A stretch of 64,000 bases of DNA from assembly GCF_042100115.1 (NCBI RefSeq), contig NC_091278.1, forward strand, positions 1,488,001 to 1,552,000. The letters are read 5' to 3'. The stretch is from Alternaria dauci (lineage: Eukaryota > Ascomycota > Dothideomycetes > Pleosporales > Pleosporaceae). The notes under the pieces are model-generated. The model saw nothing but the letters and a program-made list of their open reading frames with translations. It made no database searches and was not told the origin of the DNA. Each line of letters opens with the position of its first letter. The stretch's first letter is position 1. Shown one piece after another: positions 44,543 to 55,149 of this stretch. Both the position numbers and the translations under genes were made by a program.

Positions 44543-45611
44543 AGCACAAGTTGTCAACGACCGAGTGGCTGTCCGATGGTGGTGAAGGTGCTGCTGGGGA
44601 TGAGACTCGCATCTTTCAGAACAGTGATAGGCGGGTATGCATCCGCCAATCAAAGCCTGCAATGTCAATACACTATCGGAAAAAGCGTCACATTGCGGCC
44701 TCGAAGTGGGCAGATAAATTTGGACGCGTTTAGCAATGGCCCTGCACACAAGCGGGGAGTGCCCAGCCGGGATCGAGATCCGAGATAGGGCAGCGACTGG
44801 CCCCGCTGAAGAGGCATCCCGAGCTGTCAGCCCATCGCAACAAAGACGATACGACGAATCCAGAGGATGTATAGCATATGCGACCTGAGAGGAATCTGGA
44901 AAGGCCTTTGGGTTGGTATGTTGTTTGAGCGTACCCAAATAGCCAGCACGCTATTTTGCAGTATGCGCGATGTTATACGTCATGTCCACCAGGCACACCT
45001 CGCTCTCATTCATTGCTGCAGATATGTTAGTTCGCTTGTACACACCGGGGTATCGGACATGAGGGGAAGTACTACAGGACTTTGCGTGTTGTAAAAAGAC
45101 AGTATTTTGTGTGTTTTTATAGGAATCTTCTACACGTCCGTGGGCCAGCCTTCGGACGTACAGGTTCGTGATACAAGGCAGGCGATGTTCTGTGTGGGCT
45201 TGCGAAGTGACGTCAGGTGCTATTGGGTTGCAAGTAATTCTCCGATCACAGAGTAGCATGTGTCTCGCCGGCGGCGTACCTAGGTAGCTTTAGCTTAGCG
45301 ATTCTAGTGACGCCGTCTGATGTGCATTTATTTAAGCACCTTAAGTTAAGATTCGGGTTCAGCGACTGCATAGAATGGCCGAGATGTGCTTGCTGGCGCA
45401 AACAAGAGCTGAATAGCCCGAGTTCTGCCCAAGAACTCTAAATCGAATGCGGGGCCGCGTTATTCCGCTTCCGGAAACTTGTGCTAGCTCACCAATTCTA
45501 GTTAGCGTAGGCATCATGAAGCTCAGCACCAACCCGTGAACATTGGTTGCTCTGAAGCATCCAACATCCATACCATGCACTCATTTCTTCTGAATATCTC
45601 GAGGTCTTCTT
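44543..45611. promoter_or_regulatory. Divergent promoter region of two zinc-cluster regulators, 1.07 kb
   Basis: This lies between two regulator genes read away from each other. It contains the perfect palindrome TACCTAGGTA (45277-45286) and several frames with no resemblance to any family. No TATA box is convincing. Confidence 0.5.
45277..45286. repeat. Palindrome TACCTAGGTA, copy 1
   Basis: This is a perfect 10-bp palindrome between two divergent regulator genes. The identical palindrome is at 61454-61463, also between divergent genes. The role is unknown. Confidence 0.5.
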
Positions 45612-47064
45612 ATGCCGGCAAGAACAAAGTCTTGCGCAGTGTGTCGTAAGAAACGCATTAGATGTGATGCGACGGTCCCGCAGTGTCTGATGTGCATTCG
45701 CACCGGTCGCGAATGTCCTGGCCTTCCAGATGGACCCTTATTCGTAGACATGACGAACATCGCAAAGAATGGAATGCAAAAGCGGAAGCCAAAGGTACCG
45801 ACCAGCAGCTCGGGGCTCATTACTCAGACTCGGATGCGTTTCGGTGGCTTGCCGTTGTATCGGATTTCGCAACGAACAGTTGTGACCGAGGGATTCTACG
45901 CACGCTTTCTGGCATACTTCACGTCCGAGGGCGAAGCAACAGATATCAGGAATCGACGTACCTGGCTGCATAGCCTCCCTATCTTGACCACAGATGGTAC
46001 GAACGAAGCGCTAGCGCTGGCAGTACAAGCTACAGCATTTGTCTACTGTGCTGTCGACAGCAAAAATCTAGCATTGACACAATACTCGTGGAAGCTATAC
46101 GGATACGCATTACGGACACACTATCGATTTGTTTCCCGCCCGCAGACCAAGCATGAAGTTACAGTACACATGGTATCCACGAGTGTCCTGTTCAGCTTCT
46201 TCGAGGCTATCCAAGCTACAAATGCAGAAGCGTATCGCTCACACATCTACGGAGCTGTCCGGATGCTTGAAATGACCAAACCAAAACAATGTTCAGAAGG
46301 TGCACTATGTCAAATCTTCTGTAAGTACTCATGTACGGGGATATATGAGACACAGGCTGACCCCCCATCTTTCTCATGCAGACCATCTCCGGACCCAGAT
46401 GGTGTTCATCGATCTGACTAGGAACTACAAAGACACACCCGTCCAGGTGCAAAGAATCCTGCACGAGTCACTAGAATACATTCGACTACCAGTGTTCCAA
46501 AGATTGATGAGCCATGTATCCTACCTGGTAGGAGAAAACGCTGCACGGGAGACTGGCGCGCCACAACAATATATTGACCCCGAAACATATACAGAGGTCG
46601 CGACCAGAATCGAAGAGCTCTGGCTCGAGTATGTATGTGAAGCAGCGAACGGCGATACGTCAGTTTCCTGGCAAGACGCCACAACTGGAGCTACGCAATT
46701 TCGCGACGATTTTACGGCTCTGACTATCGCATACTTCAGTGCAGCTCGCATTCTTCTTTGCAATGTCACGTCACAGTACACGAACTCTTTCTCCACGATA
46801 CTACACCAACACTCAATCATACTGCAAGCTTCACAGTATCTGCAGACCTACACAAACGGTTTCGCATACATGCGTATGGCCGCGCCTCTGCTCCTGGTTG
46901 CACTACATTCTCCTGCATCTAGCCATAGGCAGAAAGCTACTGCTTGTTTCGAGCGCTGGGTCAATAAGCCCGTTCCCGGTATTAGCGCACTAGCGCTAGA
47001 GAGAATACGGCGACACCTAGTAGCAAAAGAACAGCTGACAGCCGAGGCTGGCAGCGCTGAGTGA
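45612..47064 (+). CDS. Zn(II)2Cys6 transcription factor, compact type
   Basis: Exons 45612-46320 and 46382-47064 give 463 residues; the 61-bp intron rebuilds IFYHLRTQMVFIDLTRNY. The zinc cluster lies at the very N-terminus, Cys8 to Cys35 (C-x2-C-x6-C-x6-C-x2-C-x6-C), reading CAVCRKKRIRCDATVPQC then LMCIRTGREC. The body is helical with GLPLYRISQRTVVTEGFYARFLAYF, typical of the short ascomycete regulators of the Fungal_trans_2 type, and includes a conserved YGAVRMLEM stretch. The C-terminus ends shortly after ALERIRRHLVAKEQL. It is nuclear and DNA-binding by family; targets are unknown. Lying next to the other regulator without biosynthetic genes close by, it may control distant genes. Confidence 0.87.
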
Positions 47065-47881
47065 TCTTGAATCGGGTCATCCGCTGTGATCGGACACAGG
47101 CAAAGGCAGCCCCGGAAGAGCTCCTGTGCTCTGTCAGAGCGAAACCGGGCTAGATCGGGAAGGACATCGCGATCCCCTTGGCAAATCGCGATCCTCAACA
47201 TGAATATTCTAACGCATGCGTTACAGGGGTCACACTACGCTGCAGGAGGAGTACATACAACGATGTACAGCAATGTGTCCGATCTCGAGATGGACGCTTA
47301 CAGCACGAGATCCACACATACACAGACAGACACTCTGACCGAGGAAAGCAAAAATTGGTTTCAATCAGGATAGGTCGAGGTATCGCATCAGCGCGCACGA
47401 CCGCCAGAGGGATGCGATCAAGCCATCTCTATGAACTAGAACAGGGAAGGCGTTGTTTCGTGGAATCGCGATGCAGAGTCTAGATTATGCTTCATGCTCT
47501 TGGCAATAATCCGCACAGCATACGTGGTGGAAGATTCTAGTCGATACAGAAGCAAAGGAAGGGAAAGGAAAACGCAAAAGCTGCTGCAGCTATACACGAG
47601 ACCTCGTTTCAAGCATTGGATTGGTGTTACTTGGACACGGTGTTAGTTGAATAGAGAACGGTAGGCTGTAGAAGAACGACAAAGCAGAGACTGCGTAACA
47701 TGACTACCTAACTAATATACAAAACGCATTGCTTACTTTCCTGGCCGCAAACATTTACATGCATCATGAAGACCTGATATCAAGGAAACAGATCGAGCCG
47801 CCATCTGAGATGTTGACATCTGGAAAATGCTTCCATATTACCTACCCTTTCTGCTCCGGGCCGCCCACTTCACGGCCATGT
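47065..47881. other. Intergenic region between convergent genes, 817 bp
   Basis: This is the shared 3' flank of the compact regulator and SMC3. Only short unrelated frames are present; no RNA gene is recognised. Confidence 0.55.
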
Positions 47882-50800
47882 TTAGGCCTTCTGCATGCCC
47901 TCGACGAACTCAAGCGCCGCCTCCCTGTCAACAACATCAATGCTACTCGTCTTATTCGTATAGGTAACACCGTAACATCGATCCGCCACATGTACCATCT
48001 CAGGTCTGAAGGTCGTACAGATGAACTGGCCTCCACCATCTTTGTTCTTGCCACCGTGGCCACTCAACCGCTCGAGCATCTGCGCAACAGCGGTACGGTA
48101 CTGGGCATCGAGATTGGCGTCGATCTCATCAAAGAGGTAAAAGGGTGCAGGATCGCACTTTTGGATAGCAAAGATGAGGGCGAGTGCGCAGAGCGACTTT
48201 TGACCACCAGAGAGTTGGCCAATCTTTTGCTGCTCGTCGTGCTTGCTGTTGAAGGATACGGCAATGCTGACGCCTGTGTACTCTTCGACTTTGCTCTTCT
48301 TGCCTTGTGTTTCTTCTTCTTCCATGTCGTCGTCGTCGGATATGTCGCCTCGTGCGTCACGGTCGGATTTGCGGTTGATGACTAGACGGCCGCGACCGAT
48401 GGGCACGAGTTGTTGGAAGACTTCGCCAAAGGCAGCCGCGACTTGTTTGAAGGTTCGAGCGATGGCTTCGTCTTTGCGTTGGTCTAACACGTCGATGAGG
48501 TTCTCAATGGATTTGCGCGATGTGTCGAGCTCGGCGCGGCGTTCGGTGAGAGTGCGTCGTTGGCGTGTAAAGTTCTCATAGTGTTCGAAAGCTTTCTTGT
48601 TGACATGTGCAAAGCTTTTGAGGGCTTGGTTGGCTTTGGTGAGCTCTTTGGTAACCTTTTCGAAATGTTAGCCATGTGCGAATTCGAAATATTAGTACCC
48701 AGCTTACCTTGGTAGTGTCCCATCGCGTGTACTTCCGATCAACGTCTTCAGGAAGAGTACCCAGATCTCGGATATCCCGCTTGACCTCTGCCAATCGATC
48801 TGTGTGACGACTACGATCCGAGTCCTTCTTGGACATGGCCTGCTCTTGTCTCGCCATGATCTTTGCCAGCTGTCGATTGCTACTCTCCTTTTCGTTTCTT
48901 ACGTCCTCCAATTCGCTCAACTGGGCTCGAATGTCTTCGATCTGAGCGTCGATCTCCTGTATCTGTTGATCAAGGTTCGCGATGGTTTTATTAACTGCGT
49001 CTAGTGCTCGTTCGCGTTCTCGTAACCGTGTTGACTGACCAGTCGAACCGCTTGCGCCGCCCTGCTGCACTAGGAGATCGTCCAGTGCTGGCTGCAAGTT
49101 TTCATTGAGGTCCAGCTCAGCCTCGTCTTTCTGGGTTTCTAGCCTGGCGCGCTCTTCTTTCGTTCGTGCAAATTGTCGTCTCAGGTCTTGCACGGTGCTC
49201 CGTAATGTGATCAGCATCTGCTCCTCATCATTTGACAGCGCCTTCTCAAATTTGGAAGCAATCTCCGCTTCCCAGTCACTCTGTTGCGCGCCTAGCTGAT
49301 TGATTGTTGATTGTAATGATGCAGCCGTCGCCCGTTTCCTCGCGAGGCTATCCTGGGTGTCTCGCAGAATCCTCTGCTTCACGCGTACTTCTTCTCGCAT
49401 AGGTGCGTAGCTGTTCTCACCCTTGTCCTTTTCATGTTCCCGTCTGCGAACCTCGCTCAGTGCTGCGGTAAGCTGCTGGCGCTTTTGCTCGAGTTCTGAA
49501 GCAATGTCTCGCTTCCGCTGCTGCAAATCGTCGTACTGAGTGCGAATCTCGGCCAGTGCTTGATAAGCCCGAATCTTTGACTTGGAAAGGTCGTGGTAAC
49601 CACCTCGGTACTGACCTTTCCGTGAGGCGTTGTCTCCGTCGAGAGTATATGCGCGAACGTTGTATTGCTTTGCATTCTTCTTGCAGGCAGTCAGATCAGG
49701 ACAAACCACGATCTTGCCGAACACGTGCCTGAACGCATCCTCGAATCTCTCGTCATACCTTAGTTTTGGTAAAAGCGGTTGCATATCGCCAGTCGCAGGA
49801 AGGTCCAAGTTATGAGTCCGAATCCGGTTGAGGGGAATGAAAGTGATACGTCCGCCCTTGTCCTTGATTAGCCTGTCAATCAGCTTGGTGGACACTTCGT
49901 CGTTGTCTACAACAACGTTGAAAAGTGCACCCTCAGCTGCTGCTTCCGTAACGGCCCTGTAGTCATCGTTGACATCGAGCAGGTCTGCAATGGTACCATG
50001 GACCCCCTCCAGCTCTCCTTCTTTTTGGTAACGACGGAGAGACTCCAGCCCACGGCTCGTGCCGTGGTCAAGTAGCCGGGAGAAGGCACTCTCCGCTTTC
50101 CGAAGCTCGGCTTGTGAGTTTGTAAGCTGAGTATTGACTCTGTTCTCTTCTCGGTAGAGATTCGTTTGCTCATCATGTACAGCTTTGTAGGCATCTTTTG
50201 CTTGCTCAACTTTTGCCGCAAGATTGACACTTGCGTCTCCCTCGCTCTCGATATTTGACCGGAGTTCAGCGATCTCATTCTCAAGACGCTCGACATCGCT
50301 CTCCAATTGGGCAATCTCCTCGTTGGTCTGCATGAGGACGGCTTTGCGGCGGCTAAGGTCACCGTTGGCGGCCTCAATCTGAGCACGCAATGCATCGTCC
50401 CGCTGTCGTTTGGTTGTGTAGAACGCTGTACGACCTTGCTTTTCCTCGAGCCGCTTCTGTTGGCCCTCAGCTTCGAGCAATTGCGATCTGACAGCTTCTT
50501 CCTCTTCCTTCTTGGCATTGTATTGAGGTAGCAGCTGCTTGAGCTCCGCCTCTCGTGCGCGTATTTGCTGTTGGAGTGACTTGATCTGCGTGTCCCGCGA
50601 TTTCTTCATTCGCTGGGTGACCGACTGGCTGTCCTGCAAAGCCTTGAGCTCAAGCTCGATCTTGGCCTTCTCCAGTGTCGTCGACTTGCGTTCCTGTTCA
50701 GACTGCACACGATCCTCTTGAAGGACGTCTAGGTCACCTTTGCGTCTGTTGATGTCCATGTCGATTTGCGCAATGTCGGCCTCGGTTTGAACAAAGGCTG

Positions 50801-51575
50801 TCTCATTGCTCTCTTTGATCTCACGACCCTGGTTCTCGAGGTGATCAATGTTCTCGATCAAGGCCTCCAGATCGGCCTCTTCGCGTGACTTCAGTACGTA
50901 CATCAACGACCGGCGCTCCCTGTCGTTCCTGCTCCATGCCTCCAACTCCTCCTTCTCGCCCTCGAGCTCATTCAGACGCCCGTTGATGGATTCAATTACA
51001 ACGTCAACGCTGGAGCATTTGTTCTCGGTTTCGGCCAGTAGCTTCAGACTGTTTGCGCGTCGCTCTTCGTATATATTGGAACCGGAGATTTCTTTCAGCA
51101 GTTTCAAGCGCTCGGAATCCTTCATGTTGGTGAGCGCCGTGACACGACCCTGCGGAACGATATAGTATGGGTTTGAGCGCGAAAAGCCAGCGGATTCGAG
51201 AATCTGCATGACCTCGGATTTGGTAGCGTTCTTGCGGTTGACTGAGTACTCATCCTTCTTTGCGCCAATGGTCCGGCGCAAGAAGAACTCGGGCTTGCCA
51301 GTCTGGAAGCGGTCCTCTGTGTTGTCAAAGCATACTTCCACATATGCTGACATGACGGCTGAACCAGATCCCTCGTGTAGCAGTGCCTGACGCTCTTCGC
51401 GACCCAAGTTGTGGTAATCGTCGCCCAGCACGAAGCGCACAGCGGCGAAGAAGTTGCTCTTTCCAGATCCATTGCGACCAACGACGACATTACAGTTGGG
51501 CGAGAAGGGCTCGATTTGCATTTGCTCTTTGTAGCTCTTGAAGCCCTGGATCGTTATCTGCTTGATGTATCCCAT
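47882..51575 (-). CDS. SMC3: Cohesin subunit SMC3
   Basis: Exons 51575-48708 and 48655-47882 give 1213 residues, the standard SMC3 size. The start [18 protein letters not shown] is diagnostic of SMC3. Walker A is GRNGSGKS at residues 33-40. Two coiled-coil arms flank the hinge, which includes [21 protein letters not shown] and the [10 protein letters not shown] segment. The C-terminal head carries the ABC signature [18 protein letters not shown] followed by Walker [14 protein letters not shown] Glu/Asp-rich insert lies in the C-terminal head just before the signature. SMC3 pairs with SMC1 and the kleisin to form the cohesin ring that holds sister chromatids together; it is known as SudA in Aspergillus. 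The single intron is 52 bp, as short as most others here. Confidence 0.98.
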
Positions 51576-53766
51576 CGCGGCGGCGGAGCGCGATTACGGC
51601 GCACGGGAGATCGGATTAGGTGGTATTGGCGGTCGCGCGTGGTATGAGTAGGCGATCGCGATGGGAGACTTCAGGACATAGCGGGGCTGCGGTGGTGGTG
51701 GTGAGCTTGCGTTTGCCCAGTGTTGCACCGACGACGCGAGGCGCGTCGCGCTTTCCTGCCAAGACACGCTAGCCCTAATTTGTTTGTACGCATCACTCAC
51801 TCCACGTGACACTGTCACAAAAACCTCCAATGTTGTAATGGGCATGTCTGTCTAGCTGAGAGCTGGGTCTACGGAGAAGGAGGTCACAGACCTCCACATT
51901 TCAAACTCACCCGAATGAGCGGGACGAGGAATATGATGGGCATACTCTGCTTGGATGTCACCTCTTTACCTACCAACTCACTGAAAATACTTTCTGATAC
52001 TTTTGCTACTTCGCGATCGACCATCTTACACAGTCTTATTGCGTCGTTCTCTAAAGCTACACTGGTGTGCACATGGACCGGAGTCCTTGCATACCCTGGA
52101 CCGCCTTGTAGAGGCGAGGTTCTTCAGAAGATACAAACTAACCACGTTGTACGATGGCGTTTGCGAGACTCACGCTGTGGTAAGATTCTGCCGGTGAATA
52201 GGCGCAGGGCAACGGTGTGCGGTCTCAAGCGGGAAGTCTTTGGCCGTTGAAGCAAAGGCCCACTATCCGATGTCAATGCTGGCAGCTGGCAATGATTTGT
52301 GTGGCTTTGGAGATAGGCACGGTACCCACATTTTCCCTGTCTGCAAGTGGGGTTCATCCGCGTGGAAGTGACAACAGGGTCTGCCAGGAAACAGTACTGC
52401 AAACTACAGAGAACGATATTCTTTAATTCTGTCGGGCACCCAGACGCAGCTGTGTCTGCCGTCGCTAAGCCGGAAGGGCAGATGCGATAGAGGAGTGATT
52501 AGTTTCGTTGAACCCTTTCTCAAATGCATCGGTACGAAAAGGTATGAAGCGAGCGTCCTCCGAGCGTGATACCTCGATTTGCCGGGAGATGAGTCAAGCG
52601 GCATCTGATTGGAGGGCGGAGCTAATGTGCGATGATGCAAAGATGGCCAGGGTCTGATCGGATTTCAAAGCAAAAGCATGGGAATTTGCTAGTTCCCCAT
52701 GTTGGGCAGAGGACTTTTCCATGTGCATTCATCCCTGTCTTGATTTGTGCATCGAAGACGGCGAGCCTTGTCTGGGCTTCGAGCTAGTGATCGACAGAGT
52801 GCATGCAAGCGTCCTGGTCGCAGAGTACTGTGGCCTGTCGTTGTTGTGCGCTACGGTCTATCTGTTGATGTTGGCAAACTAACAAACCCCGGTAACTGCT
52901 AGCACTTATGCGGGAAGATGAGCGCAGGAGGCTTTTTGGGCTGAAGATTGGAGTTTGGAGCGGTTGATCAACACGGTATTTGATGCAGTGTTTGTTGAGC
53001 TTTCGTGAGGTTCACGCTGGGTTGGAGCAGTAAGTGAAGGACGCGGTGATTGGCCCGGAGTGTTCTTCCGCGAAAGATGCTCAGGATGGTCAGTGTGGAG
53101 CCACAGCGAGACGGCTGGCACTCAACCTGCCCCGCGGAGCGAGCCGTTGAAACGTCATCACCATTGGCCCGGCCTTGTGCTGTGGAAACGATTCGGGATA
53201 GTTGTAGCGGACGCGCAAACTCTCTAGCAGCTTAGCCAGAGGTGCAGGCAGGCGTTTGGGGCAGAGGCTTTTATTACAGGGATTGGTCCGCGCCTTGTGT
53301 GCCTGGTGTTTCGACGGTGTCGAAGAGGGCTGCTGAAGCCATGTGGAGAAGAAGCGAGACTGACAGCAGGCCTGGATGCAACACGGCTACAAATGCATGT
53401 CCCCAAAAAAAAAGACACAAAAGTCGGCGGAGAGAGCAGAACGGACACGTGAGAAAGCTTTGCAGGCGGCCGCAAGCAATCGAGATTTCACGTCTGCGTT
53501 TCCCATGTTGGCGCAGGCCGGGGCGCGATTGCCATACACATCGTCGATCTGGGAGGCGCACTACGTAACTCGGCGCACGGCTCACCAATGGCATCGGCCC
53601 CTGTCCCTGCCCCTGCCCGTTCAAATCGCTTTCCTCAGTTCCGCATGTTGCCAAAGCCCCAATGTTTGAATTCCCATGCCAGGCGATCTTCCCTCAGCGG
53701 TACTTTTGACCTCTCCGCCCCCCTCCGCTTTGCTCACATCTGCTCCTTCGTAACCCACGTTCATCT

Positions 53767-53774
53767 GACGTCGC
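53767..53774 (+). promoter_or_regulatory. CRE-like site TGACGTCG
   Basis: TGACGTCG holds the six-base palindrome GACGTC, differs from the full CRE (TGACGTCA) by one base, and lies 43 bp upstream of the TATA box of an ATF/CREB-type bZIP gene. Binding is inferred from the motif only. Confidence 0.4.
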
Positions 53775-53816
53775 TCGATTCCTGTCTCCACTCTGCAAAC
53801 GCCTGTGCTCCTACTT

Positions 53817-53821
53817 ATAAC
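53817..53821 (+). promoter_or_regulatory. TATA box of the bZIP gene
   Basis: CTTATAAC contains TATAA, 113 bp upstream of the ATG at 53934. This fits a transcription start near 53845 and a 5' UTR of about 90 nt that is C/A-rich. Confidence 0.5.
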
Positions 53822-53933
53822 AGAGCCCCAGCCTCTGGCTGCACAAACACACTTCCCCACCACACCACGCCATACCACACACCATAACATCACATCACCA
53901 TCACGACAGTAGCAGCAAACACCACCGTCCACC

Positions 53934-54929
53934 ATGACAGCAATTCAGCAACCATTCTCATTCGACTGGGCTGGTGATGCTTTCACTGCCATGCAGTCGT
54001 CCAATGCAAGCCCACAGCAAGCCAAGTGGGCGACTGCCGTCAGCAATCCTACCTCCATGCCGCCCCAGCAGCCCTTTTCCATTCCACCCTCCCTACTTAC
54101 ACATGCCACAATGGAGCGCTACGGCCAAGTGACCCCGCCAGAAGAACACTCCCCAGTGCAACTCAATCGCGAAGACCGCGAAGGCTCAATTCCCGTCGAC
54201 CAGCTGCGGAACGAAACCGCCCTAAGGCCAAAGCAAGAAGCCTCGCCACACAGGTCGCCTGCAAAGCGGCAATGCCCCAGTCGCCACGATTCGGCCAATC
54301 AGGACACGGTGGCTGGTGCACTAACTAGCGCTGCCGTCCCGCAACAACAAGACAACGCCGACGGCAACCCCCAACCGCCGAAGCGCAAGCGGGGCAGGCC
54401 CAAGTCGCAACCTCAGATGATCGAGGCCTACACCGCAGACGGCTATCCCTTCCACGTCTCGTCTGCGCGACAGACCCATCTTGAGAAGAACCGTGTCGCT
54501 GCCCATAAATGCAGGCAGCGCAAGAAGGAGTACATTAACAGCCTCGAAGGCCGCGCACGCGAATTCTCAGCAAAGAACAAAATGCTCAAGGAGAATGTCG
54601 CTCTCTTGCGTGAGGAAGTCCTTGACCTCAAAAACGAAGTACTGGGCCACGCTGGCTGTGGCTTCTGGGCCATCGACGAGTATCTAGCGAGATGTGCTGG
54701 TGGCCTTCTTGGCATGGATGCACCTGCACCTGGTATGCCTGGCCACCACGCCACACCGCGGCTCAGCAACAGCAATCACCGTCCCGCCATGCCCTCCTCC
54801 AGCACCGCCCACCAAAATGCACGGGAGGCCAGTATGGGATCCATGAGTTCCGGCGACGCTGATGAATTCGGCGGTCTCGAACTCCTCAAGGACTTTACCG
54901 ACGAAGACATGGATGATATGGAGGCATAG
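53934..54929 (+). CDS. ATF/CREB-family bZIP transcription factor with AT-hook
   Basis: This is a single exon of 331 residues. The N-terminal half is Gln/Pro/Ser-rich. An AT-hook-like KRKRGRPKSQPQ lies at about residues 150-161. The basic region is residues 182-199, with N-R-V-A-A-H-K-C-R-Q-R matching the N-x-x-A-A-x-K-C-R signature of ATF/CREB proteins. The leucine zipper follows with heptad leucines at about 204, 218, 225, 232 and nearby hydrophobics. After the zipper there is a conserved GHAGCGFWAIDEYLAR block found in fungal ATF-type factors. The C-terminus is strongly acidic (LKDFTDEDMDDMEA), a likely activation segment. ATF/CREB-type fungal factors act in stress and developmental control; a specific orthologue name (AtfA to AtfD) is not justified here. 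Confidence 0.92.
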   Translation: MTAIQQPFSFDWAGDAFTAMQSSNASPQQAKWATAVSNPTSMPPQQPFSIPPSLLTHATMERYGQVTPPEEHSPVQLNREDREGSIPVDQLRNETALRPKQEASPHRSPAKRQCPSRHDSANQDTVAGALTSAAVPQQQDNADGNPQPPKRKRGRPKSQPQMIEAYTADGYPFHVSSARQTHLEKNRVAAHKCRQRKKEYINSLEGRAREFSAKNKMLKENVALLREEVLDLKNEVLGHAGCGFWAIDEYLARCAGGLLGMDAPAPGMPGHHATPRLSNSNHRPAMPSSSTAHQNAREASMGSMSSGDADEFGGLELLKDFTDEDMDDMEA

Positions 54930-55117
54930 GAAGCCAACTTGAACATTCTTGCATTCAAGTCCTTTCATCACTGACGCAACCCACACCGCTTTGACTCGTT
55001 CGTCGAAACCGAATGCAGACTGTTGGGTTGCAAGTTTTCCTCTCTTCTTCCAACCACTTCACGATACCCGTGGGCTTTGCCCTATTTTGAGCGCACCAAA
55101 AGCTTCTTCTTCTTCTT

Positions 55118-55149
<32 letters not shown>

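Larger units (their letters stand above)
51576..53933. other. Gene-free stretch, 2.36 kb, with bZIP promoter at its right end
   Basis: This lies between two divergent genes, SMC3 and the bZIP factor. The first 250 bp should hold the SMC3 promoter. The right end has a CRE-like site (53767) and a TATA box (53817). Between them only short unrelated frames occur. I see no tRNA, transposon or tandem repeat apart from a 9-A run near 53405. Confidence 0.55.

Noticed and set aside
47729..48385. Open frame of 218 codons on the plus strand
   Set aside because: It is antisense to the conserved C-terminal head of SMC3.
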